Below are positions 25,679-39,400 of a stretch of DNA of 64,000 nt, piece after piece (the stretch's first letter is position 1; every line of letters begins with the position of its first letter). Below the pieces are notes generated by a model, which saw only the letters and a program-made list of their open reading frames with translations, was not told the DNA's origin and did no database searches. The stretch is from Angiostrongylus vasorum (taxonomy: Eukaryota; Nematoda; Chromadorea; Rhabditida; Metastrongylidae): positions 1,550,001-1,614,000 of the forward strand of contig JADANN010000401.1 in the NCBI GenBank assembly GCA_018806985.1. The letters are read 5' to 3'. The position numbers and the translations under genes were made by a program.

Positions 25679-26041
25679 CCCCCTTCTCTTCGCAAAACCA
25701 GCCACATTCAGTTGCTCATTCAGCAATGTTGATTCTATTCTATTACTGCATTAGCTAGCATCTATTCAAATACCACATAATCTTTTATCAAATATCCCAT
25801 ACTTTTATCAGCATAGATTGTTTATCCTAGGCTTGTAAACATCTGTAAAGTTCTATCACTCTCTACTATTTGAGAATTGCTTAATTCATTAACATACTCG
25901 TTCTAGGGCGGTGATGGTTAGTCTAAATTTGCAATTCACTCATCGAATTATACTCGAAAAGTCTTCTGATATCATGTCTTATCTAGTGGATGATGGTCTC
26001 CTCTAAAGTTGTATTGCTTGCTAATAGTTCCTAGATCATGA

Positions 26042-27360
<1,319 letters not shown>

Positions 27361-27999
27361 ATTCCACAGACGCACAAACAGTTCAACGCTAATCGTTTCG
27401 AGGTGTTTAGTGTGTATTGTGCTCAATATGTTCGGGTTCGAATGAAAAGATTTTATCCGAACGCTATTTTTGTGCACATAAAGGTGGAAATGATTACGAT
27501 GTGTGTATGTGTACTGAACATCTCATTTTTGTATCCACATATTTTATGTTACAGATTTATAGAGAATTCCATAACACACAAGTTTGTGTAGTGGAGGGTT
27601 TCGTGTGGGATTTAGTGTAACAACATAGCACGGCGATTCTGAGTACGACATGTTCCACTGCTGCCTCGTTATTACACAAAAGGGTCGGCATTAAATTATA
27701 GCCTGACTGCCAATTCTACGGACGCTACCACCACCATACATTCAACAGTAAGAACTATAAGACAGACGCTTAGAAATGAAGTCATAATGCGCAAAGCTCT
27801 GATAAGAAAGACGATTTTCATTAAGAAATGTCTGTAGGTCTGTAGATAACGGGCAGCCTCTCAAGGCATTGGATTGATTGAGGGTATGAAAACGATAATA
27901 AACCGGGTACGATGGGTTATAAATACCTAGGTTGCACTTCCTCAGCTTATAGACTGCACCATGATGTTAGGCTGTTACCTTCATTATTAGTCATCAAAG

Positions 28000-28270
28000 G
28001 GGCACGTGTGGCACAGTGATTGCAGGCGCCCTGCAATACACTTGAGATCGATCCCCGCGTCCTATGCTCAGCAACCCTTCCATAGTTCTAGGGTCGGCAA
28101 AGTGGTACCACACTTGTCTGGGAGGATAGAAGCAATGGCTCGATGCATCGGTAGGCCACTGCGAGTCATTATAAAGGCCAGATATGCATCCAGTCACCTC
28201 CAACAGTGCTTTATGAAGTCGAATGCATGGCGCATCCCTCAGGGATTGATCAACGCCGAGAGCTTTTTTT
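28000..28270 (+). repeat. SINE-A copy
   Basis: Head 'tgtggcacagtgattgcag' with a clear A box, B-box region 'gagatcgatcccc', and the complete 'gattgatcaacgccgagagc' end. Confidence 0.9.
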
Positions 28271-28559
28271 TGAAGAACTACACAACATGATAGCTGTCAA
28301 GGAAAGCCCGACATCACTGAATGCATAACAACATTACGACCATCCAAATTTTCTAGCGTTCCGCTTGATCATAAGAAAAGAAATAAACTGGAGAAATGTG
28401 TTCTTCCTTGGAGACATCTGTTAGTTCCACTATGGGTGTTTCTTCTCCGAGTTATTGATCCCAAACCTCAAACTTGAACAAGAGAAGAGGGCAATATAGC
28501 GTAATCAGATTGCTCGGCTTTGACCAATACCTCGCAGAACTCTTAGTTTTTGAAGATGT

Positions 28560-28660
28560 CATTATTTTTTTACTTTCACCAAAGAAATTGAAATCGCCGA
28601 AACGTTAGTCAAATGAAATAAATGTTGTGATGGCAACTTCATGTTTTCTCAACAAGAAAG
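28560..28660 (+). repeat. HH-family fragment
   Basis: Reads ATCGCCGAAACGTTAGTC, then 'aataaatgttgtgatggcaact' and 'tgttttctcaacaag', the family's outer end. Confidence 0.6.
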
Positions 28661-28829
28661 CAAGAACTTAAAAAAGTCACAGTCAGAAATTACGATTCTG
28701 ATTTCCGCTCTAGCTCAATTGAGTTCAATGCCGATTAGTGCTCTCCAGTCTAATCCCGTTGACGGATGACTGCTGATAGAACCGCTGGAGTGGAAACATA
28801 GGTAACAGGAAGATGAAGCAATGACCTCG

Positions 28830-28945
28830 GGCGGTGCGGTGGATAGCACATTAGCCCCCAGTAAAAGTCGAGGTTTCGAAGTACAACTGAGTTTCCAAGT
28901 TTTGCTCACACCTCAACATCGCTATGGTTGTATTTTACACTGTAT
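28830..28945 (+). repeat. SINE-C-like fragment
   Basis: 'ggtgcggtggatagcacatt' head-like segment, then 'gtttccaagttttgctcacacc' and 'tcaacatcgctatggttgta', paralleling the copy at 40.1 kb. Confidence 0.55.
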
Positions 28946-28999
28946 GCCGCCACCAAAAAAAAAAGAGTAGGCAAAAAGCAAAGATAAAGACACTATCCA

Positions 29000-29145
29000 G
29001 TCGTTGTTTCCATCGTCTCAAAGCACCTGGTACCATTCTGTCGACTTCGAAAAGATGGAAGGCTTGATGAACACTGGACCCGGGTCCGAGTGACTGTTCC
29101 AGTTTGTATTTACACGGCACTTTCAGCCACTGCGCTACACGGACT
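29000..29145 (-). repeat. SINE-A fragment (inverted)
   Basis: Retains the central 'cctggtaccattctgtcgac' block and the tRNA-head end 'ccactgcgctacacg'. Confidence 0.72.
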
Positions 29146-29581
29146 AATGGGCGGGATAAACACCGACAGCAGCCAAAAATTCTGCGTCATACAGCTGTTT
29201 TCTCGCATCTCTTAGTATATCTATCTCCAGCGCCATGCAGCTTGTAAAGGGACCTACTCATCATGAATTTCACAAAACAGTAAAAAAGATGCAAAAGAAA
29301 GATTTCAAAACAGCAATTAACAGAAAACAATTTACAGCTTCAACAATTTGACATACAGAACATAGGCTACGGGAAACAAATGTCAGCCAATCTTAAAAAA
29401 CTCAGAAATAAATCTGATCAGATTAAATTCCTTCTCGAAAATTGGCAACATAAGTTCCTATTGACCCATGAATACAGTTGCAGAATAAAATGAACCACAA
29501 TGTAAATCCAACAATGAACGACGGTCTAACAAGACTAACGACAGTAGTACAAATACTGCAACACAAATTACTAAATAAAAG

Positions 29582-30030
29582 CTACCAAACGCTTTGATCA
29601 AGTTCTGTTTCCGTCGTCATGTCCATAATATCGTTTTCTTTACGTTGTTTACACGATTGTGCTGGAGACCATATGCTTTGATCGTCATCAGTACGGTCAA
29701 ATGCTGATACCCCAGCAGAAACGGATTCGTTTCGACCTAAATAAACAAGAGATTCAAAATTGTTTAGGTGCTCATAACCACTTAGAAGCCACGTGAACGA
29801 AACTACTGCGAATGAAATAAGGGCATTAAAACTAGCATTTCATGTGCATGCAAATAACAGAAGCCCAAGATGATGTTCAATTTCAATGTTCTGTAATATC
29901 TTCTCAGTGAAAATGAACTTTAATCATATCACGGACACTGTTCACCAATAAGCTCGTATAACTGGGACATGTTATCACTGCAAACTTTGGTATCCGTGCT
30001 CAACAAATATTCTCTCTTCGAGATTGAGAA

Positions 30031-30114
<84 letters not shown>

Positions 30115-30403
30115 CGCCAAGCACATTCTGCCCGTCAATGTGGCAAGAAGAGTCCTATGAACTGCTTAATTCTACTGGAGACGTCCGTAATTCAAGCAGT
30201 TACCAACAAGTGGGTATTAATTATTGATCACATTACGATGCCCTCAGATATCACTAAGCACAAAACAGACCATGTCTATAAACGCCACCCGAAAGATGAA
30301 TGTGTGGTGACGGAAATTATGCCGAGGATCTCTGAAGACAAAAATGGAGACTTTACTGGCGTCAGATAGAACATTTAGACAATCGATGGGACGACAGATG
30401 ATG

Positions 30404-30455
<52 letters not shown>

Positions 30456-33432
30456 TACATATATATACATATATACATATATATGTATATGTATATAATC
30501 GGCCTCCTGGAGACTAACATCCGATGTAAACCAGTATTTTCCAAGGACGATACGTCAATTACGAATAAACTTTATTAATGTAAATAAACACCATTAGAAC
30601 CTACACATTTCACCAACGAGGAAAAAGTTTTCCACACTGATTGCATAAAATTCTCGACTTCTGAAGGCGATGAAGCCGCTGAAGGTAGTTTCGGCCTCGG
30701 CATGGTTCCTGAAGCACTTCTCGTACTGAAATCCCTTGAGATAACTGACGAAGTCGTAGCAAGTAGAGGAGACCTCTGGTGGGTATAGTGAGTGAAGTAG
30801 ACTTTCGTAGCACAGCTCGTTCAAACTTTGTCACGTCGGTTATACGAATGGTCGCCAAATGTTATCGTGGAGGAGTGGTGCCTTTGTTGACCGTTGCGGG
30901 GTTCAGTCTTCGAAGTTTCTGGCGCATTTCGGTCTGTTTGATACATATTCCTACCGTAATAATCCTACCGGGTTCAGGAAATTGTGATAGATTAATCGAA
31001 GAATCGACTTTCTTTTAACCTAGGCATTTATGATCAATTAACTACTTTCTTGATGACCAAGCGCGAGGTTGTTATTAGGTTGTCACAACATTTATTTACA
31101 ATAGCTGACGTTTCCGCTTCTCCACAGCCATAAGAAGTCAAATCCACACGCAATCTACTCAGCTAGATACTTTCATAACGTCAGCAGATAGCATTCAAGC
31201 CATCAATTATTATTCGTATTACAAACAGCTTCTTCTAATCAGTCGTTTTCTGCTCTGTAAGCCTCCCACCTATTTGTTAAGGACGTCAAAGAATCAGCCT
31301 GACGTACGGTGCGAGGTCACATGTAGTGATAAGGCCGTTTGCGGTTCATTTGTGAAATTTTAGAGTTATCCAAACGCTTCAAGAATTTTACGCGCTGATG
31401 TTTGATTCCTGTGCTAGGATAGTGATTTTTAATTCAAAATGTTCTATTGTGCGTAATGGATTGCCTTGCTTGATTTCAAGTTTCCCAACTAGGTAGTCTT
31501 TTATACTGATGCAATGTGCTCTACCCGTTTAGCCACAAGTACAACGAACAAAAACTTTGAGTGTTTAAAAGAAGTTTCTTATCATGCGAATGAAGATTTT
31601 GGATTAAGATTTATCCGCTGAGGTTACGAAAGTGTTTGGTTGAGTAGATTGCGTGTCCATTTCACCACCCCTGAATCTGAAGAAAGCAAAACCGCCAAAA
31701 CGTCAGTTATTGTGCATTAATAAATGGTGTAATAACAATTTCGTGTTTGTTCATAGAGAAAACAGTGAATTGTGATGTAATAAACTAGCAGAAAACCATT
31801 TGGTCAGATTGATCTTTTCGCGTGGTTTTGGTTCTGGGCATTGTTTCGGAGCTTCATCGCACTCCATCCACCTGCTTCGTCAGATATTATAGATGATCCA
31901 TTTCTCACCGCACGACACAGTACAGTCGAGAAGCAAGGATCGCTCCAGTTGCGCAGATGAACGCGGATTATACCTTAACGTGGTGGCGATTTCTTTGAAT
32001 GCCAACTAACTCGAGCAGCGTGCACTTGTTGAGCTTCTTGGACTTTCCGATTTCCTTTAGATGCTCTGAAACAGTTGGATACTCAAATCGAGTTCCTCAG
32101 CAAGTTCTCGAAATCCTTTCTGAGCAAGTACGTACTCATATCGAATTCATCAATTCAGTGTCCAGGACATGTCCAGGACAATGTCCAACTTCAAGGTCGA
32201 GCTCTCCATAATGGTACTTTTGATACAAAAGTTTCAGCGTTCCTTTGTTAATACTTTCTTGCTTCCATAGCCCATTAATTCTCCAAGTCGTTTGCACTAC
32301 TTATTCCCAAGTTTGCATTTAAAGAAGTAGATTTGCCGAAATTACTGTTCTGTCTTCTAAAATCCTAGCCTTTAACATTTGTCAAGAAGAGTATTCATTA
32401 TTCAGTAACACGTAGCAAAAGCGCACGAACCTTTGCAGTAATACATAATAGTAAAGAAAATACCATCCTCTCAACGGTTTACCACCGCATCGTGGCTGGC
32501 AGGTGTTCCTAAGTGTCGGGATGCGATGTAGAGTGGACGATTCACTCTCCAGCAAAGTTCCCCAAGCTGAGAAGGAGTAAGGAGTTTCCATCAGGAAGCC
32601 CTAGATAGTGTTAACCAATACCAGGATCCACCATCGTCCTGGTACCAAATTAGTCGCATGATGCCAAATATCCCTCTAGTCCACAAGAGCGCACACCGCC
32701 CGGGGAGATGACGACCTGGAGCAGACTTTGGCCAGGCTGACCTCGGGATTCCAAGGAACCACAATGGCTAAAACCTGCAAATCTCCGAAAAGATGGAGAT
32801 TATGCTGGGGCCCGCACAACCAGTGAGGAAGGGCCGTCCAATATATGTATGTATGTGTGTATGTGTGTATGCGTGTATGTAATGTATGTAATGTATGTAA
32901 TGAATGTAATGTATGTAATGTATGTAATGTATGTAATGTATGTATGTAATGCATGTAATGTATGTAATGTATGTAATGTATGTTATGTATGTAATGTATG
33001 TAATGTATGTAATGTATGTAATGTATGTAATGTATGTTATGTATGTAATGTATGTAATGAATGTAATGTATGTAATGTATGTAATGTATGTAATGTATGT
33101 ATGTATGTAATGTATGTAATGTATGTAATGTATGTAATGTATGTAATGTATGTAATGTATGTAATGTATGTAATGTATGTAATGTATGTAATGTATGTAA
33201 TGTATGTAATGTATGTAATGTATGTAATGTATGTAATGTATGTAATGTATGTAATGTATGTAATGTATGTAATGTATGTAATGTATGTAATGTATGTAAT
33301 GTATGTATGTATGTATGTATGTATGTATGTATGTATGTATGTATGTATGTATGTATGTATGTATATTGTATGTATTTATGTATGTATTTGTGTATGTATT
33401 TGTGTATGTATGTACTACGTACTGTAATGTAC

Positions 33433-33492
<60 letters not shown>

Positions 33493-34068
33493 GTGTACAT
33501 ATATAAATGTATATCTATACATATATTTACATATATATATGTATATGAGCATCTATGGGAAGAAGCTTGTCTAAAGACCAGTAATTTTTTTCTGAAAATT
33601 TTAGTTAAGACTCACCAACTGAAGGAGATGGTTTTAGAAAGATATCATTTGGAAATCGCTTTGCAATGAATTTCTCAGAAGCAGACGACTTTTCGGTGTC
33701 AGTAAAGTCCGACAACGAAGAAAATAAGCTATCTTCTTCTTTGTTCTAAAGGTATTAAATTAAAAGTAAGTTAAAAAATACTGGAAACCAAACAAACCAA
33801 GAAAAGTGTCGAAATATTTACACGGGGTTCATGCGCTGATCTTTCACGTTCAATGGCTGAAAGTTGCTTCTTTGAGGAATCCAACGTGCGGTATCCAGCT
33901 CTGGCTACATTTCGTTCATTTTCGACAAGATCAACTGGCTAAAAGAGGCTAAGCCACTTTTAAAATGCCAACGCAGATAATTCCGTAAAATCACCCTTAC
34001 AATAGTCCCCAAGCTATTCTACTGGAAAACATGTTCCAATAATTCGGATTGAATTCTCCCTCTCTCTC

Positions 34069-34150
<82 letters not shown>

Positions 34151-34220
34151 CATATGTACACATATATACGCATATATGTGGATATACTCATATGTATATA
34201 TATATATATGTATATATATG

Positions 34221-34256
<36 letters not shown>

Positions 34257-34549
34257 TGTATGTATGTATGTATGTATGTATGTATGTATGTATGTATGTA
34301 TGTATAAAAGGAATACCTTTTTTAGTTTTTTGACGAGCCACACTTTCCGACTTCGTTCTCTCTTTGAAAGAAATTGTTGCTGGAGAAAATGGCTGCAAAC
34401 CTACGACATCGCGTACACCAGACGAAGCACCTGATAAAAACGCTATAGCATGAACATAAGATTAAAAAACGAGATCAATATTGAGTAACCACGACAGCAA
34501 AACCGTGACCAAAGAACATATAAAACATACATACGTTGTATACATATAC

Positions 34550-34600
<51 letters not shown>

Positions 34601-35852
34601 CATACATATGCATACATATATATACGTATATATACGTGTACATACATATATATACATACATACATATATGTATATATATATACATACATAGACATATACA
34701 TATATATCCACGGATCCTCTTTGCAAGATCTCCTGCCGAGTAGTCTCAAGACGACATAGCGCGTCACTAGGTGGCTGGTTGAGGCTTTAGCGCGGACCTA
34801 GATCGACTTAGTGCTTCTCTTAGACGCAGATGGATCCAGGGAATGGACTTCCCATTTCTGCTGTACCGAACCAAAATATCACCATTCTCTATTAATATCA
34901 ACATTGATGTAAAGAGAAAAGTTTGTAAGCGCGATGAGATCTCGCCAAAAATTATATACAGCCACTCTCGAGAACGTTGTTCGAAAATTAGAAAGGGACA
35001 CCATTGGACTGAAAGTAGACGTCCGTAATTATACCGTCTTCGCTTTGCTGATTACATCGTTCTTATAACACTAAGCATTACTCAGGAGGAAGGAATGTTG
35101 GCCAATTCCGACAGCGTTTGTGCAAAGACTGATCTTCCCCTACTAACTTACGAAAACGATGTTCATGAGAAAAGGAATTGTTTCCGATATCGCATTCACA
35201 CAAATATTCCCGAAAGCTCTAGCTAAACCTATACCTGAGTCGGGAAGTTAATGTGGTAAATGACCTAGCTTCAGAGTTGAGCGAAAGGAAGCGAACAGCT
35301 TCAGGAGCATTCAGGAACATCGTGGGTGAAGTGATGACGAAAAAGATCCAACGTTTTGCCCAATTTCTCGACTCTTTAAATCTTCCTGCCTTATCCTACA
35401 CGTTAGAAAGCTGCTCGACACGGAAGCAGAAAACATCAGCCAGTGGTATAAAGCGCACGGTAAAGAGGATGATGCTAGGTGTATTCCGTATAATGCAAGT
35501 GAGCAAGAGAATCCGAATTCCCAAAATCAACCATCAAAGATCAGGAACGCCGCTGTACACGCGAAAATGTCGAAAACCATGTGGGCCGGAAACCTGGGCG
35601 TCTAAACTGCAACCAGTAGACAACATCAATTACAGACTAGATTCCTCGGAATGTCAAACATGCAGCAGGAAGAATGCCAACCCGATAGTGAGAGTTCTCC
35701 ACGGAAACCCTAAAAGAAATGTGAGATGCTCAATGAGTCCCTAAAGTGAGCAGAACCCATTGGACCAATTTTTGCACGTAACAGGTACACTTGGAGACTT
35801 AACTGGCTCCCACTACAGATGCCCAATCAACGGGATAACAGGCGACTATATG

Positions 35853-35885
<33 letters not shown>

Positions 35886-35900
35886 GTTATATATATGCAC

Positions 35901-35959
<59 letters not shown>

Positions 35960-36127
35960 CAAATGTGTATATGACAGCTTTGTGAACATCTTCTAAAAAC
36001 CAGTTTTTTTGAAAAGAATTCGAGGTACGTATGGCACATCTGGGTATGGAAAGCCTAGCAATTTTGTACAAAAAGTATAGCAAAAAGACCTCTGACGCAA
36101 AAGCAACCATATGTATGTATAAATATC

Positions 36128-36206
<79 letters not shown>

Positions 36207-36426
36207 CGCTAGCTTTTTTATTTGCTGCCTACTATAATTTTTTCACGGCATGGTATAATGCGAAATACAACGTTAATGATGTTGAGATATTTGCAAAACT
36301 CCGGACCGCAGGTGTCTGCGGTGGGGAACAAACGCGTTATTACCCTTTCCGAGGGCTAATGCGCTCACCAGCGCACCATGAGCGTCCTTTGTTTTGTTCA
36401 TATATATTTATATATACATATATACA

Positions 36427-36460
<34 letters not shown>

Positions 36461-39400
36461 GAGAGAGAGAGAGAGAGACGGAGACGACGACGGTTGGTGA
36501 TGCAGTCTATCAAGTAAGGTGCTGGTTCGACTTCGTCGCCAACGCCCTCCTCCAGCTCGTGTGGGAACGCCATAGCTCGGCTATCTCCAAGGCTACAAGA
36601 AGAGTTGACTTGACCAGCATTCTACGGCATTCACAAAGAAAACGAACTCCTCAAGCACCCGTCGAAACAACGAGCAAAATGTTCGAGGACCTTTGTGAAT
36701 GATGAAAGCGAGAAGAACTAATCGAATGGAAGAAAGGCTGGGATCAGCACAGTAGATATTATGTCGTTTTATTTTTAAAAAAAAATAGTATAAACTGCAC
36801 CCACCATCATCGGTATCAGAATCACTTTGTTTCTGAGAGCGTATTTGTTCAACAGTGATCGATTTACGCGAGCCCATTTTCCTTGGTGCTCCGACAGGTT
36901 TGCACGGTGTACAAAGTGTAGTAAACGCTTCGATTTGAGCTTCAAGATCCTTCTTTTCAAAAAGTAGTTTCGCATGCTCAGTTTCCCTTTCGGAGTAGAC
37001 CGTTTCTAACACGGCTCGTCTTTTTTGAACCTGACCAAGAGAATAACAATGAAGGAATGAAATGTACACAGGTAAAGCATGGGTAATTCAGAGCTATTAT
37101 GAAACAAGTTAGTCATTGTTAATCTCCTCACCAGTTGAATTCCATTTCTAGTTTATTTTCTAGATTTACTCATAATTGGGTACCAAGTAGAGCTATACAG
37201 AGAGAGGAATGAACACTCCTCATGCCCTGTAAGGCTTGGATCTCAGGGAGGAAAGTTATATTAGCAATCCGTCCACTATACTTAAAACAAAGACTTGTCC
37301 ACCGCCTGATATAATATTTGCAAATCTGCAAGAAAAAAGTTGCAGACAACAGCAACAGCAGTCACTACACTTACTTGGATACATAGATGGTCTGTGTTCA
37401 CTGGTTGTGCAGGCCCCAGCATAATTTCCATTCTCCTGAGATTTGGTGGTTTAGCCACAGTTGTTTCCTGTAGCCCCGAAGACAACCTGCAGTGAGGGCC
37501 TGCCTAGCTAAAGTCTACTTCAGATTGTCATCAACATAGGCAGTCGCCGCACTCGTGGATCAGAGGGAGATTTTCCACCATGCGACTAGTTTGATAGCAG
37601 GACGGTGGTGGATCCTCGTATTGGTCTACTTAGCTGGGATTCCTGATGGAAACGCCAGACTCCATCTCAAATTGGGAGACCTTGCTAGGGGGGATGAATC
37701 CACCCGATGTAAATCGCAGCCCGACACCCAGGAACACCTCAAAACCATGATGGGACGGCAAACAGTTAGGGAGGAGTAGTCACTATTCTGACAAAAAACT
37801 ACGTATTTCACTGAAGTAAACTATATGGAATTCACCTACAAGAATTTAAATCCAACCCTTAATTTTTCAAAACTTGGACTTCTTAACAATGCCGAGTCAG
37901 AAAGACGAGTTGTGTACAACAAGAAAAAATATTTTTAATATTAGGGAGAATCAAAGGGAACAGACAATGGAATTGTGGCACCTATGATACCCTAGGAAAT
38001 GTCGGGGAAAGAATAACAATAAAAAATAAATTGTCATAATGGCACGATCTTTCAAAACATACTTCGTGTTAAACAAATGTTTAGATAAAGGTAAGAAACA
38101 TACAGCGCTGAACTTGTACTGGGAATCCAAATTTTTTTCACACACTAATGCTTCTTCACGCTCTTTTATTTCCATGTAAGCAATAAGATCACCTTGAAGA
38201 ACCGAGATGAACTCGTCGTGCATCTTTTCCTAGAAATCAATACCACATCAACAGTAATAAACATTTATGTTAAGCCTGAAATTTATGTGATAAAACTAAA
38301 GATGCTGAGATATACAATACACACGAACTATAACACAGTGAGGAATCTTTTCCTTATTATGGTCCACTATGTTCATTTCGAATGCTGCAACATCATTTGA
38401 AAACATTGTTATTTCAGATGTTAAGCTAGCCAGCAGTTCATCTTTCTCTAGAAAAGAAAAGATAAAATAAAATACGTACCAGAGGTACATCGACAACCAT
38501 TGGTCCACTCTTCTTGATATAATGAGAAAAAAATGAACTAAAACAAGTATGAAAAAGGAGGGTAAAGATCATGACTTTATTTCTAGGAACCAAGATAATT
38601 CAGTTTAAAGAGTACCTTGAACAGTTTTTTCTCCATGGATTTCATCCCAATTTCTTATGTCAACAGTATTTCCATATCGCCCTCTAAAAAATTCTAGCTG
38701 ACCGTTCAAACAAGTAGACTGTTCCTGTTCGTGAGCACGTTGTCGTTCCACTTCAAAAAGCTTTTCAGACATGTCTTCCTGAAACAGTAATATATACAAT
38801 ACTTGATAAAACGGCAGGTTAAAACGAAATAATAACGAAGTGAACGGAAAGTTCTAAAACGTATCCTCTGTCTACTAGAACAACAATCTTAAACACAAGT
38901 TATCAACCTGAATTACTTACTTACGTGGATACTTGAATGACCCGTCCTCACTGATTGTGGCAAGCCCCAGCATAATCCCCACTTTTTTCCGAGTTTTGCT
39001 GGTTTAGCCATCGTAGTTACCTCGAGTACTGAGGTCAGCCTGACCAAAGTCTGCCCCAGGTCGTTGCCACCACAGGCAACCGCCGCCTTTGTAGATCAGA
39101 GGGAGCTTTGCCACCATGCTACCACTTTGATATCAGGACGGTTTAAAATCTTGATATTGCCTTATTCTTAGCTGGGCAACCTGATGGAAATGCCGGACTC
39201 CTTCGCTGCTTGGGAGGCCCTGCTGGGGAGATGAGTCACCCTGCTGTGTATCGCAGTCCGGCACACAGGAACACCTCCTAACCACGATGTGGCGGTAAAC
39301 CGTGTTGGGAAGCCCAAAGGAAATAACTTGAAATAAGCGAGAAGGTTCTAGGGAATCATCAAAAACTGCACATTAACGGGCGGATGAGTAAGAATAACTG

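Noticed and set aside
32846..33300. CRISPR-like regular repeat pattern
   Set aside because: Units are 9 bp with no spacers, in a eukaryotic genome; it is a minisatellite.
32676..33669. Long open frames of repeated Tyr-Ile-His, Met-Tyr-Val or Cys-Asn-Val over the minisatellite
   Set aside because: They exist only because a 9-bp unit leaves frames open. They occur on both strands and have no non-repetitive coding context.
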